Shown here piece by piece: positions 1-8,344 of a stretch of DNA of 64,000 bases. Both the position numbers and the translations under genes were made by a program. The notes beneath the pieces were generated by a model. That model saw only the letters and a program-made list of their open reading frames with translations. It did not search any database and was not told the DNA's origin. The DNA is from Bacillus multifaciens. Lineage in GTDB: Bacteria; Bacillota; Bacilli; Bacillales; Bacillaceae_G. How positions within the stretch are numbered: position 1 is the stretch's first letter; each line of letters starts with the position of its first letter. The stretch spans positions 1 through 64,000 of the forward strand of contig NZ_JAVBXD010000022.1 in the NCBI RefSeq assembly GCF_030756675.1, read 5' to 3'.

Positions 1-19
1 GATCAAACTCTCCAATAAA
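1..19 (-). rRNA. rrs: 16S rRNA gene, 5' end only (partial)
   Basis: The first bases are the reverse complement of the universal 16S 5' segment (GGAGAGTTTGATC), and the mature 5' end in Bacillus starts about TTTATTGG, which falls at position 19. The gene is transcribed leftward out of the window, so only its first nucleotides are here. The leader and promoters lie at 20-230. Confidence 0.9.
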
Positions 20-116
20 GTGTTTGTCTAGCATCATAAATAAAAATTGACGTTTCACGTTGTTTGTTTCGTTCAGTTTTCAAAGAACTTATCCGCCGCT
101 CATTTGCGACTCCCTT
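20..116 (-). other. rRNA operon leader
   Basis: Transcribed spacer between the P2 promoter and 16S. Read on the minus strand it contains GTTCTTTGAAAACTGAAC (about 75-92), the motif that recurs in Bacillus rRNA leaders and 16S-23S spacers and forms part of the processing and antitermination region. Confidence 0.7.
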
Positions 117-145
117 ATGCTAACATTTCAGTTATTCGATGTCAA
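117..145 (-). promoter_or_regulatory. rRNA promoter P2
   Basis: Minus-strand TTGACA (140-145) and TAGCAT (117-122) are separated by exactly 17 bp, about 100 bp upstream of 16S. The perfect -35 and position are typical of the proximal rrn promoter of bacilli. Confidence 0.75.
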
Positions 146-197
146 CTAAGTTTTTTATTTTTTCGCTTTCTGCTTTCGTGCATCAGCGACGTTTATT

Positions 198-226
198 AAT
201 ATATCATCTTCTTTTTTTTAATACAA
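198..226 (-). promoter_or_regulatory. rRNA promoter P1
   Basis: Minus-strand TTGTAT (221-226) and TATATT (198-203) are 17 bp apart, with A/T-rich tracts upstream that could act as an UP element. Tandem P1/P2 promoters are the normal arrangement of Bacillus rRNA operons. From here to about 400 I see no other feature. Confidence 0.6.
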
Positions 227-422
227 GTATTTTTTCAAGAAAAAAAGAAAGTTTTTTATGCTATCAATTCAATCCTTTTATAAACCTTTAGCTAACTATC
301 CAAAGAACACCTCACTTAAGATTTTTTTTAGAAATTTTTTACATAGATTTAACTCTAAAACCCTCCCCTTTGTTATATAGTAAAACAGTAACCATCAAAC
401 CCTATTATGGAGGAATTTATTT

Positions 423-3400
423 ATGGAAAGATTGACGAAGTTTTCATTAAAAAATAGGGCCGCTATTATCATCATGGTTTTTCTCATCTCTGTACTAGGT
501 ATTTATTCCGGCTCTAAATTACCGATGGAGTTTTTACCAAGCATGGATCAACCAGTTGTAACAATCACTACCTTATCTGAAGGACTAGATGCTGAAACAA
601 TGACAAAAGAAGTAACAGAACCTCTTGAAAAGCAGTTTCGAAATCTTTCACATGTCGATACGATTACATCATCAACAAGTGAAGGATTGTCAAAGATTGA
701 AATTATGTATACCGCAAAGACAAATATGAAAGATGCAGCGCGTGAAGTTGAAAAACTCACAAATGGAATGCCACTTCCAAAAGGCATAATGAAACCTGTT
801 GTCAGCCAGCTAAATACTTCTATGATTCCACTCGCACAAATTACAGTCCAAAAGAAAAATGGCTTTACAAAAGCCGATGAAAAACAAATTGAAAAAGAAA
901 TTATCCCACAACTTGAAAATATCGACGGTGTTTCTAATGTTATGTTTTATGGGAAATCAACATCAGAATTATCTATTGTATTAGATCCCGCTAAAATGAA
1001 AGATCAAAACATTGTAACATCACAAATCGTATCTGCTCTTCAAGGAAAAGAAGCTTCTATACCAGCTGGACAAATATCTATAAATAATGAAAATCATCTA
1101 CTTCGTGTAATTGGAGAAATAAAAAGCATTGAAGATATCAAAAACATTACACTCACACCACAAGTAAAATTAAGTGATATCGCAAAAATCGAATTAAAAC
1201 AACATCATGATGCAGTTTCTCACATTAACGGAGACGACGGCGCTGTACTAGTCATTATGAAAGAACCGAGCAAAAATGCTGTTACAATCGGAAAAGCAAT
1301 CGAGAGCAAAGTTGATGATATAAGTAAGCAATATAAAGACACTTTCACGATAAAAACACTTATGTCCACACACGAACAGGTTGAAAATGCTGTTACAAGT
1401 ATGGGGAAAGAAGTTGTGCTTGGTGCGATTGCCGCTACATTTATCATTTTAATTTTCTTGCGTAACATTCGTACTACTCTAATTTCTATTGTTAGTATCC
1501 CATTATCCATACTCCTTACACTCTTTTTACTTGATCAGTCCAATATCACTTTAAATATTTTAACATTAGGCGGATTAGCAGTTGCTGTCGGACGTCTTGT
1601 CGATGATAGCATCGTTGTAATCGAAAACATTTTCAGGCGCTTACAAAAAGATACTTTCTCAAAAGACGTCATCATTGATTCTACGAAAGAAGTTGCAATC
1701 GCGATTACGTCTTCAACTTTAACAACCGTCGCTGTTTTTTTACCTATCGGTTTTGTAGCGGGTGGAATCGGTGAATTTATGTTACCTATGGTGTTGGCGG
1801 TTGTATATTCAATTCTTTCATCTTTATTAGTAGCCTTAACAGTTGTGCCGCTCATGGCTTTTCTACTTTTAAGGAAAACAAAACATACGGAGCAAAAAGA
1901 AACGAAACGTTATACAGCCATTTTAAGATGGTCGTTATCACATAAATTTATCATTTTACTTACCGCTTTTTTATTATTCGTTGGTTCAATTGCAGCTTAT
2001 ATTCTACTCCCAAAAGCCAATATTAAATCTGATGATAACACCATGCTTTCTATTAATATGACATTCCCTGCAAATTACGATTTAGAGAAAGGGAGACAAC
2101 AAGCTTTTGAATTAGAGAAAAAATTACTTGCAGATTCACGGGTAAAAGACGTTACATTACGAATGGGTTCCGCTTCAGAAGATGCCCAGTGGGGACAAAC
2201 AACAAAAAACAATCTCGCAAGTATATTTGTAGGGTTTAAAAAGGGAATTGACCTTGAAACGTACATTAATAAACTAAAAAAAGAACAGAATCAATTTCAA
2301 CCAGCGACATTTGATTATATAAAAGTAAGCTTTTCAAATTTCGGCGGCGGAAACGCATTACAATTTAACGTCACTGCAAACAATAATAAAGACTTAAAAC
2401 AAGCTTCCGACCTTGTTACTACAAAGTTAAAAAGCTTAAATAGTCTTTCAAAAGTAAAAACGAATACAGAGGAAGAGAAAAACGAATGGGTTATTAACGT
2501 CGATCAAACAAAAGCAGAAAAAGCAGGACTAAGTTCTGAAGTCATCGGACAACAAGTTGCATTTTTAATGAAAAAATCACCAATTGGTCAAATCACACTG
2601 GACAATGAAAAGACAACTCTTATGCTAGAACACAAAAAAACAGAGACTCCTAATAAAGATGCGATTTTAAACTCAAATATTTTGTCACCAATCACTGGTT
2701 TAATCGCATTAAAAGATGTTGCAACTATTTCCGAAAAACAAATACAAACCGAAATATTTCACAAGGACGGAAAAGAAACAATTCAAGTTACAGCAGAAGC
2801 GAAAGGTGAAGACTTAAGTAAAGTAAGTGCAGAAGTAAATACAGCTATTGCAGATTTGAAATTGCCTGATGGAGCGAAAGTTAACATTGCTGGAGCAACA
2901 GAATCGATGCAAGAAAATTTCACTGATTTATTCAAGATTATGGGAATTGCAATTGGTGTTGTTTACTTAATTATGGTCATTACTTTCGGGCAAGCGCGTG
3001 CACCATTTGCAATTTTATTCTCTCTCCCATTAGCAGCTGTAGGCGGGATTTTAGGTTTAATTATTTCACAAACACCTGTCGATTTAAACTCTCTTATCGG
3101 AGCTTTAATGCTAATCGGGATTGTTGTAACGAATGCAATTGTATTAATAGAACGTGTACAACAAAACCGCGAAAAAGGAATGGCAACAAGAGAAGCACTA
3201 TTAGAAGCTGGTTCAGTACGGTTGCGCCCAATTATTATGACAGCTATTACAACCATCTTCGCAATGCTTCCTCTATTATTCGGTGATACACAAGCAGGAA
3301 GCATGGTATCTAAAAGCTTAGCTGTTGTAGTCATTGGCGGTTTATTAGTTTCTACATTACTAACACTAGTTGTCGTACCCGTTATGTACGAATTGCTAGA

Positions 3401-3467
3401 TCAAATCGGTAGTAGAAAGCACCGTAAAAAACGACATGAATCTTATACAAATGTTCCTAAATCTTAA
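423..3467 (+). CDS. RND-family efflux transporter (AcrB/SwrC-like)
   Basis: 1014-residue inner-membrane permease of the resistance-nodulation-division superfamily, expected to expel amphipathic compounds using the proton gradient. Layout is that of the family: one N-terminal membrane segment (about 11-31), a large extracytoplasmic loop, five clustered segments (about 335-480), then the same pattern repeated in the second half. The paired acidic residues of the proton relay are visible in GRLVDDS near residue 390, equivalent to the AcrB Asp pair. The start is supported by GGAGGA about 8 bases upstream. It is monocistronic and followed by a terminator; no adaptor gene is adjacent. The closest characterised relative is probably B. 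subtilis SwrC (surfactin export), but the substrate is unknown. Confidence 0.9.
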   Translation: MERLTKFSLKNRAAIIIMVFLISVLGIYSGSKLPMEFLPSMDQPVVTITTLSEGLDAETMTKEVTEPLEKQFRNLSHVDTITSSTSEGLSKIEIMYTAKTNMKDAAREVEKLTNGMPLPKGIMKPVVSQLNTSMIPLAQITVQKKNGFTKADEKQIEKEIIPQLENIDGVSNVMFYGKSTSELSIVLDPAKMKDQNIVTSQIVSALQGKEASIPAGQISINNENHLLRVIGEIKSIEDIKNITLTPQVKLSDIAKIELKQHHDAVSHINGDDGAVLVIMKEPSKNAVTIGKAIESKVDDISKQYKDTFTIKTLMSTHEQVENAVTSMGKEVVLGAIAATFIILIFLRNIRTTLISIVSIPLSILLTLFLLDQSNITLNILTLGGLAVAVGRLVDDSIVVIENIFRRLQKDTFSKDVIIDSTKEVAIAITSSTLTTVAVFLPIGFVAGGIGEFMLPMVLAVVYSILSSLLVALTVVPLMAFLLLRKTKHTEQKETKRYTAILRWSLSHKFIILLTAFLLFVGSIAAYILLPKANIKSDDNTMLSINMTFPANYDLEKGRQQAFELEKKLLADSRVKDVTLRMGSASEDAQWGQTTKNNLASIFVGFKKGIDLETYINKLKKEQNQFQPATFDYIKVSFSNFGGGNALQFNVTANNNKDLKQASDLVTTKLKSLNSLSKVKTNTEEEKNEWVINVDQTKAEKAGLSSEVIGQQVAFLMKKSPIGQITLDNEKTTLMLEHKKTETPNKDAILNSNILSPITGLIALKDVATISEKQIQTEIFHKDGKETIQVTAEAKGEDLSKVSAEVNTAIADLKLPDGAKVNIAGATESMQENFTDLFKIMGIAIGVVYLIMVITFGQARAPFAILFSLPLAAVGGILGLIISQTPVDLNSLIGALMLIGIVVTNAIVLIERVQQNREKGMATREALLEAGSVRLRPIIMTAITTIFAMLPLLFGDTQAGSMVSKSLAVVVIGGLLVSTLLTLVVVPVMYELLDQIGSRKHRKKRHESYTNVPKS

Positions 3468-3473
3468 AAATAT

Positions 3474-3507
3474 AAAAGCCGTATTCAGACTTCTGAATAC
3501 GGCTTTT
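3474..3507 (+). terminator. Rho-independent terminator of the RND gene
   Basis: Perfect 16-bp inverted repeat AAAAGCCGTATTCAGA with a 2-nt loop begins a few bases after the stop; its last arm ends in TTTT. Confidence 0.85.
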
Positions 3508-3619
3508 CCTTCTTTGACAAAACAAGAGTATTTCCTCAAACTCTTAGGACACTCTCTTTATTTTATAATTAAATTCTTTTTAATTTTTCAGCATATAAAT
3601 CGCAGCAATACAAAACGAA

Positions 3620-3745
3620 AATTGATATCCGCTCGCTTTCTCCCTTTGTTTTAAACCTTGCACGTGGCAGAAAAAAGCCCTGACCGCTTCTATGCATGGC
3701 CAAATGCTCTGGCCCACCTAAAAGAAAGGAGTTTTTTATATCTGT
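3620..3745 (-). repeat. Interspersed repeat, family B (core CTGGCCATGCATAG...GGTCAG)
   Basis: Contains the shared core (read on the minus strand: GGCCATGCATAGAAGCGGTCAG at about 3680-3705) flanked by the 'TTTGTTTTAAA..TTGCACGTGGCAG' block seen in ten other copies in this window. It lies between the convergent RND and pstA genes. 3510-3620 holds nothing else recognisable. Confidence 0.75.
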
Positions 3746-3766
3746 TATTCACTTTGTATATAAAAG

Positions 3767-4684
3767 TTATGCTGCTTTTACTTTCTTACTTTTGCGAGTT
3801 TTTTTCGTACCAGTAAAGCGCTTATGAAGTACAGATGCTGTAAAGCGTGCAATAATATTGAATAGTAATACCATAATAATTAATACTGCTGCTGATTTTG
3901 TTGCAATTAGTTTCGCGTCAGGGATAATTCCCTCAGAATTCAACTTCCAAATATGCACAGCTAATGTTTCTGCTGGTCGAAATGGATTTAATGGATGTGA
4001 AGGGCTTGAAAAGTCCGCTGCCGAGTTTAAAATCGGTGACGTTAATCCAGCTGTGTAAATGAGTGCCGCCGCTTCACCAAAAATACGTCCAGCCGCTAAA
4101 ATGACACCTGTAATAATTTGCGGCAATGCAGATGGAAGCATAATTCTTACAATTGTTTGCCACTTTGTTGCACCTAATCCAAGACTTGCTTCTTTCACAT
4201 TCGCTGGAATTTCTGTCATTGCATTTTCACAAACGCGTGTTAAACTTGGTAAATTTAAAATTGTTAAGGCTAAAGCTCCGCCCATAACAGTATATCCCCA
4301 ACCTGCCGTTGTAACGAACACAAGCAATCCAAATAGACCGACTACAATAGAAGGTAAGGAAGCCATTGTCTCAATGCATAAGCGAACAAAATTTAAAAAA
4401 CGACCTTGCTTTGCATATTCCGCCAAGTAAATTCCTGCACCGAGGCCTAAAGGAATAGAGATAATCAATGTAATAACAAGCATGTAAAAGGAGTTAAATA
4501 ATTGAGGTCCAATTCCTCCTCCTGCTCTTGTATTACTCGGCTCTCCAAATAAAAAACTCGGATCCCAAAATCCCCAACCTTTTTGTAAAATTTCATATAC
4601 AAGAAAAACAAGTAAAGTGACTATAAAGAAGGCAACTGCATATAAAATACCTGTCCATATATTATTAACTGTTCTAGCATTCAT
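3767..4684 (-). CDS. pstA: Phosphate ABC transporter permease PstA
   Basis: 305-residue membrane subunit of the high-affinity phosphate importer. It has an N-terminal membrane segment (about 12-34) and the binding-protein-dependent permease domain, with the EAA loop (EASLGLGATKWQ, about 165-176) that docks to the ATPase. A lysine-rich C-terminal tail ends the protein. It follows pstC by 2 bp, so the two are translationally coupled; the SD is GAGGTGA. No pstB follows: the next gene is convergent, so the ATP-binding subunit must come from elsewhere. Confidence 0.95.
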   Translation of the reverse strand: MNARTVNNIWTGILYAVAFFIVTLLVFLVYEILQKGWGFWDPSFLFGEPSNTRAGGGIGPQLFNSFYMLVITLIISIPLGLGAGIYLAEYAKQGRFLNFVRLCIETMASLPSIVVGLFGLLVFVTTAGWGYTVMGGALALTILNLPSLTRVCENAMTEIPANVKEASLGLGATKWQTIVRIMLPSALPQIITGVILAAGRIFGEAAALIYTAGLTSPILNSAADFSSPSHPLNPFRPAETLAVHIWKLNSEGIIPDAKLIATKSAAVLIIMVLLFNIIARFTASVLHKRFTGTKKTRKSKKVKAA

Positions 4685-4686
4685 CG

Positions 4687-5577
4687 TTATCTTTCACCTC
4701 TTTGGCCAATCGCTCGAATTACTACGATAAATAAGAAAGAAATCAAAAGCAGTATCATCGCTAACGTCCATAGCGCATTATTCCAGGCTGTTCCATTTAA
4801 CGTATTTGTCATATCCATCGTCAAAATACCCGTTAAAGTTGAAGTTGGACTATAAATTCCTTCCGGTAATTTTATTGTATTTCCTATTACCATTTGCACT
4901 GCTAATGCTTCCCCGAAAGCTCGAGCTAATCCAAGAACAACCCCTGTTAAAATACCTTGTTTTGCAGCCGGAACAATAATACGACTAATCGCTTGCCACT
5001 TCGTCGATCCTAAACCATAAGAGGCTTCTAAATACTCAAAAGGAACCGAACGAATTGCATCAGAAGCAATACTTGCAATCGTTGGCAAAATCATAATACT
5101 TAATACAATAATACCGGCAATTAAACTAAATCCTACACCACCAAATGAATCTCGTAAAATCGGAATTAAAATCGTGACCCCTAGTAAACCATATACAACA
5201 GATGGGATCCCTACCAACATTTCTAAAACTGGCTTTAACACCTTGTTTCCAAACTTCGGAGAAATTAAATTCATGAACACTGCAAGTGCAATTGCAATCG
5301 GTGCGCTAATGATTACTGCCCCAAGTGACACTAGCGTCGATCCAACTATGAAAATAACAGCTCCAAAACTTCCATTCCCTTCATTCGGTGCCCATTTTGT
5401 TGATGTAAACACTTCTGAAATCGAGATATTACTTTGTGTAAATGATTGAATTCCTTTTGCACAAATGAATGCGATAATAGCTAATGTAATAGCAACAATT
5501 AATAAACCGCAAAGCGTTACAAGTGTTCTTCCAATATATTCACTTTTTACGTAGTTAATTTGTTTTTTCCCCTTCAT
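4687..5577 (-). CDS. pstC: Phosphate ABC transporter permease PstC
   Basis: About 296 residues, six membrane segments, partner of PstA in the membrane channel for phosphate. The EAA loop reads EASYGLGSTKWQ (about 185-196). I prefer ATG at 5577; an in-frame GTG immediately upstream (5580) is possible. It is separated from pstS by about 340 bp containing a hairpin and a bcr1-like element, unlike the tight spacing between pstC and pstA, which may set the excess of binding protein over permease. Confidence 0.95.
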   Translation of the reverse strand: MKGKKQINYVKSEYIGRTLVTLCGLLIVAITLAIIAFICAKGIQSFTQSNISISEVFTSTKWAPNEGNGSFGAVIFIVGSTLVSLGAVIISAPIAIALAVFMNLISPKFGNKVLKPVLEMLVGIPSVVYGLLGVTILIPILRDSFGGVGFSLIAGIIVLSIMILPTIASIASDAIRSVPFEYLEASYGLGSTKWQAISRIIVPAAKQGILTGVVLGLARAFGEALAVQMVIGNTIKLPEGIYSPTSTLTGILTMDMTNTLNGTAWNNALWTLAMILLLISFLFIVVIRAIGQRGER

Positions 5578-5605
5578 CACAAGACCACAACCTCACTTCA
5601 TATAT

Positions 5606-5640
5606 TGAAATGAACAGGACTGGCTAAACAGCCAGCCCTG
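5606..5640 (-). terminator. Hairpin between pstS and pstC (attenuator or mRNA stabiliser)
   Basis: Imperfect inverted repeat CAGG.CTGGCT / AGCCAG.CCTG with a 4-base loop and only a weak T-rich tail on the minus strand. Such intercistronic hairpins commonly lower expression of permease genes relative to the binding-protein gene; this role is inferred. Confidence 0.4.
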
Positions 5641-5641
5641 C

Positions 5642-5916
5642 TTTATCCCGCATTAACGAGCAGTAATACTCCCACCTCAAAATTCAGCGAAAACATCGTC
5701 CAGCTCCAGTGGCTAGAATGTTCGGTGGCTTCACTTCTTCCTACGAGGTAAAAAACACCTCTACGTCAGAAGTTCCATCCCCCTCACATTCTGAACGAGC
5801 CACTTCCGCTTTTCTTAAGAAGTTAGGTGGGAGATAAACTGCCCGTAAAAGCCCGATTGGTTCAACTAATAATCAGTGGGGGATAAAACCCCCCACTGAT
5901 TAAAGTTTCACTTTAT
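5642..5916. repeat. bcr1-like element, long form (275 bp)
   Basis: Bounded by TTTAT at both ends (5642-5646 and 5912-5916). The ends carry the bcr1 blocks (CCCGCATTAACG.GCAGTAA and ATCAGTGGGGG..CCCCCACTGAT..GTTTCAC). Compared with the 157-bp copy at 30599-30755 it has about 115 extra internal bases with their own palindrome (GTGGCT...AGCCAC). It inserts a few bases after the pstS stop. Confidence 0.8.
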
Positions 5917-5917
5917 A

Positions 5918-6814
5918 TTATTGCTTTAATTTAGACATTGGGATGTAACCCATCTCTTCTACTTTCTTTTCAAATTCTTTACCTTTTACATAATCAATGT
6001 AGCCTTTTGTTGCATCTTTTGCTTCACCTTTTGTAATCATGTATTCATAAGACCAGAACGGATATTTACCAGCAGAAATATTTTCAGTTTTTGGTTCTAC
6101 ACCATCAATTTTTAATGTTTTTAACGATCCTTTTTTGTCGCCAGTCATGTAGGACATAGCTAAGTAGCTAACAGATCCTGGTGTAGAGTTGATTGCTTGC
6201 TCTACTGCACCATTTGAATCTTGTGTTGTACCTGTAGCATCGTTAATTTTCACGTCTTTCATAACTGTTTTTTCAAATGTAGCACGTGTACCAGAAGCCG
6301 CTGGGCGGTTAACTATATTAATTTTTTCATCTTTTCCGCCAACATCTTTCCAGTTTGTCACTTTACCAGAGAAAATATCTTGTACTTGTTTTAATGTTAA
6401 GTTATCAACCTTTACATCTTTATTTACTACTAACGCAAATGCGATACCTGCAACTTTGTTATCTACTAATTCTTTCGCTTTATCTGCTTCTTTTATTTTA
6501 TCCGCAGCAGGAACATCGGAATTACCAACCTGAACCGCACCAGAAGCTACTTGGTTAATTCCAGTTCCACTACCGCCGCCTTGAACTGTAATTGATACTT
6601 TTGAATTTTTGCCCATAAATTCTTTAGCTGCTTCTTCTGCAAGTGGTTGAAGTGCTGTAGAACCAGCCGCTGTAATTGTCCCCGATAATTCTTGCTTCGC
6701 TTCATTACCACCTTTAGCAGTTTCCTTTGTGCTTTCTGATTTCCCGCACCCTACTAAAGCACCCGCAACTACTAATGCCGCTAAAGAAAATTTCAAGCCT
6801 TTTTTCATAACCAT
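5918..6814 (-). CDS. pstS: Phosphate-binding lipoprotein PstS
   Basis: About 298-residue extracytoplasmic phosphate receptor anchored as a lipoprotein: signal peptide ending in the lipobox LVGC, then the type-2 binding-protein fold. Phosphate-binding loops are visible as GSTALQPL, GGGSGTG and SGTRATFE. Start: the ORF opens at 6829, but GGGGG lies about 8 bases before the ATG at 6814 (MVMKKG), which is therefore preferred; 6808 is also possible. It heads pstS-pstC-pstA, and three 11-bp-spaced PhoP half-sites upstream indicate induction by phosphate starvation. Confidence 0.95.
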   Translation of the reverse strand: MVMKKGLKFSLAALVVAGALVGCGKSESTKETAKGGNEAKQELSGTITAAGSTALQPLAEEAAKEFMGKNSKVSITVQGGGSGTGINQVASGAVQVGNSDVPAADKIKEADKAKELVDNKVAGIAFALVVNKDVKVDNLTLKQVQDIFSGKVTNWKDVGGKDEKINIVNRPAASGTRATFEKTVMKDVKINDATGTTQDSNGAVEQAINSTPGSVSYLAMSYMTGDKKGSLKTLKIDGVEPKTENISAGKYPFWSYEYMITKGEAKDATKGYIDYVKGKEFEKKVEEMGYIPMSKLKQ

Positions 6815-6899
6815 GTTTTGTACCCCCATTTAATTATCACTTTTCATTTCCACGTTATTATGTGCATAATCCGTAATACAAATTCATTGTAGAATACTA

Positions 6900-6939
6900 A
6901 TATTATGTCAGTGTTAAGCGTTTTTTAATTTTAAGTAAA
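6900..6939 (-). promoter_or_regulatory. PhoP-box promoter of pstS
   Basis: On the minus strand TTTACT, TTAAAA and TTAACA start exactly 11 bp apart (6934-6939, 6923-6928, 6912-6917), the spacing of PhoP direct repeats in Bacillus (consensus TT[ACT]A[CT]A). A TAATAT -10 (6900-6905) follows 6 bp downstream and no consensus -35 is present, as expected for a PhoP~P-activated promoter. Confidence 0.7.
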
Positions 6940-7023
6940 GACAGTATATCTTTAGAAAAAGCTATATATATTCATTGTTTTTCTACAAAAAAAAAGTGAA
7001 AAACCTTAAGAAACCGTACTCAT

Positions 7024-7060
7024 TGTAAATCTAGTTTTAATAATGTAAATTGAATGTAAA
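7024..7060 (-). promoter_or_regulatory. Upstream PhoP half-site cluster
   Basis: Three TTTACA hexamers on the minus strand at 7055-7060, 7044-7049 and 7024-7029; the first two are 11 bp apart. They lie about 90 bp upstream of the promoter-proximal boxes and may be a secondary PhoP-binding region. Confidence 0.5.
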
Positions 7061-7156
7061 TTTCAAAATATACTTCTACGATTTTATTAAGATTGTCTTT
7101 ACAAAAATTCTACGTTTCTCCTGTTAAAACAACTAAAACCTCAGCGCGACTTACAT

Positions 7157-7222
7157 ATGAATACTCCCCCCACTTAACAAAGCTTGAAGTGGGGGTTTTA
7201 CTGCCAGTTAATGTGAGATAAA
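7157..7222. repeat. Degenerate bcr1-like half element
   Basis: Carries the CCCCCCACTT...AAGTGGGGG palindrome followed by ACTGCC.GTTAATG.G.GATAAA, matching one end of the bcr1-like copies. The other half is missing. It sits between the divergent pstS and feoA promoters. Confidence 0.6.
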
Positions 7223-7292
7223 TTGGAACACCTAAAGAAATGATTGAATATTTCTAAAGTAACAATTGACAACAGCATCCACTATCATCTAG

Positions 7293-7330
7293 TATAATAT
7301 TAATAAAAAGTTTCCCTAGGGAAACTTTTT
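7293..7330 (+). promoter_or_regulatory. feoA promoter with 26-bp palindromic operator (DtxR-family-like)
   Basis: TATAAT (7293-7298) is followed by a perfect 26-bp palindrome, AAAAAGTTTCCCT/AGGGAAACTTTTT (7305-7330), placed where transcription should begin. TTGACA occurs at 7266-7271 but is 21 bp away from the -10, so the -35 is uncertain. The TTTCCCTAGGGAAA core resembles operators of DtxR/MntR-type metalloregulators rather than a Fur box; repression by a metal-loaded DtxR-family protein is inferred. Confidence 0.65.
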
Positions 7331-7367
7331 GAACTCGTACTAAAAAAATAGAGGTGAGGTAACTCTT

Positions 7368-7625
7368 ATGACATTGGTTAAAACTCAACCACTTTCTACT
7401 TTTAAAACAGGTCAGCTCGTACAAATTGAAAAAATCAGATTAGAAGGAACGATGAAACGTCGTTTACTAGATTTAGGGTTCATTCCCGGTGCAACAATTA
7501 AAGTATTACAAAAGAGCCCGCTTGGCGATCCCACTGCATATCAAGTAAGCAATACAACAATCGCGCTTCGAAATGAAGAAAGCTCTCTTATATTAGGAAG
7601 CTTGATAGGAGATGATTCACAATGA
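7368..7625 (+). CDS. feoA: Ferrous iron transport protein FeoA
   Basis: 85-residue SH3-like cytoplasmic protein that assists FeoB-mediated Fe2+ uptake. The FeoA core is visible: a glycine-rich turn in LLDLGFIPGATIKVLQKSPLGDP (about 36-58). SD GAGGTGAGG precedes the ATG. Its last codons overlap the FeoB GTPase ORF by 4 bp, so the genes are coupled. Controlled by the palindromic operator just upstream. Confidence 0.9.
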   Translation: MTLVKTQPLSTFKTGQLVQIEKIRLEGTMKRRLLDLGFIPGATIKVLQKSPLGDPTAYQVSNTTIALRNEESSLILGSLIGDDSQ

Positions 7626-8344
7626 AGAAACATCGCATCGCATTAGCTGGGAATCCAAACACAGGAAAAAGTACATTATTTAATACGTTGACCGGATTAA
7701 AACAGCATACTGGAAACTGGACTGGGAAAACGGTATTAAAAGCTGAAGGTGAATATGAACATCGCGGAAACCTCTATACTGTAATCGATTTGCCAGGAAC
7801 ATATTCCTTATACTCAAATTCTGCTGATGAAGAAGTGGCACGTGACTATATTATTTTTGAAAAACCAGAGGTAACAGTTGTTGTTGTTGATGCTACTGCA
7901 ATGGAAAGAAATTTGAACTTAGCCCTGCAAGTAATGGAAATGACAAAAGAAGTGATTATATGTGTGAATTTAATTGATGAAGCAGAAAAGAAAGGCATTA
8001 TAATCGATGAGAAAAAATTAGCAACATCGCTTGGAGTTCCTGTTGTGAAAATTTCTGCCCGTAACAAATTCGGAATCGGTCAGTTGCTAAATACAATTGA
8101 AAAAGTAGTAAATAGAAATTTAATTCCTACTCCTTTTCAAATTACTTATAACGAAAAAATAGAAAAGATGATCCAGGAACTCGAGCCGCAAATATATAAA
8201 GTTTTTGGAGACTCTTATCCTACTCGCTGGGTTGCACTTCGCATTTTAGATGGAGACAAGAATTTCTTAGAATCTCTTCAAAAACATCATGAAGAACCAC
8301 TTATAAGGGAGGTTGTAATAAATGGAATCTCATTCAACCAGTAA
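7622..8344 (+). CDS. feoB: FeoB N-terminal GTPase half (split FeoB)
   Basis: 240 residues comprising only the cytoplasmic regulatory part of FeoB: a small-GTPase G domain plus a helical GDI-like domain. G1 is GNPNTGKST (about 9-17), G3 DLPGTYS (about 55-61), G4 NLID (about 117-120) and G5 SAR. It ends where the membrane domain would begin, and the membrane domain is a separate overlapping ORF in the +1 frame. The stop comes 17 codons after the preceding SD of that ORF, so this looks like a designed two-gene arrangement rather than decay. Confidence 0.85.
   Translation: MKKHRIALAGNPNTGKSTLFNTLTGLKQHTGNWTGKTVLKAEGEYEHRGNLYTVIDLPGTYSLYSNSADEEVARDYIIFEKPEVTVVVVDATAMERNLNLALQVMEMTKEVIICVNLIDEAEKKGIIIDEKKLATSLGVPVVKISARNKFGIGQLLNTIEKVVNRNLIPTPFQITYNEKIEKMIQELEPQIYKVFGDSYPTRWVALRILDGDKNFLESLQKHHEEPLIREVVINGISFNQ

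Noticed and set aside
1-422. tRNA genes near the rRNA operon
   Set aside because: No cloverleaf or TTCRANYC-type segment was found in this part; only the leader and promoters are present.
3436-3654. 72-codon frame after the RND gene
   Set aside because: It runs through the terminator hairpin at 3474-3507 and into a family B repeat.
7266-7298. Standard sigma-A promoter TTGACA..TATAAT before feoA
   Set aside because: The spacer is 21 bp, too long for a normal promoter. Only the -10 and the palindrome are reported with confidence.
8322-8344. feoB split as a sequencing or frameshift error
   Set aside because: The second half has its own strong SD and a sensible start, and both halves end at domain boundaries. 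A natural split is more likely, though a comparison with relatives would settle it.
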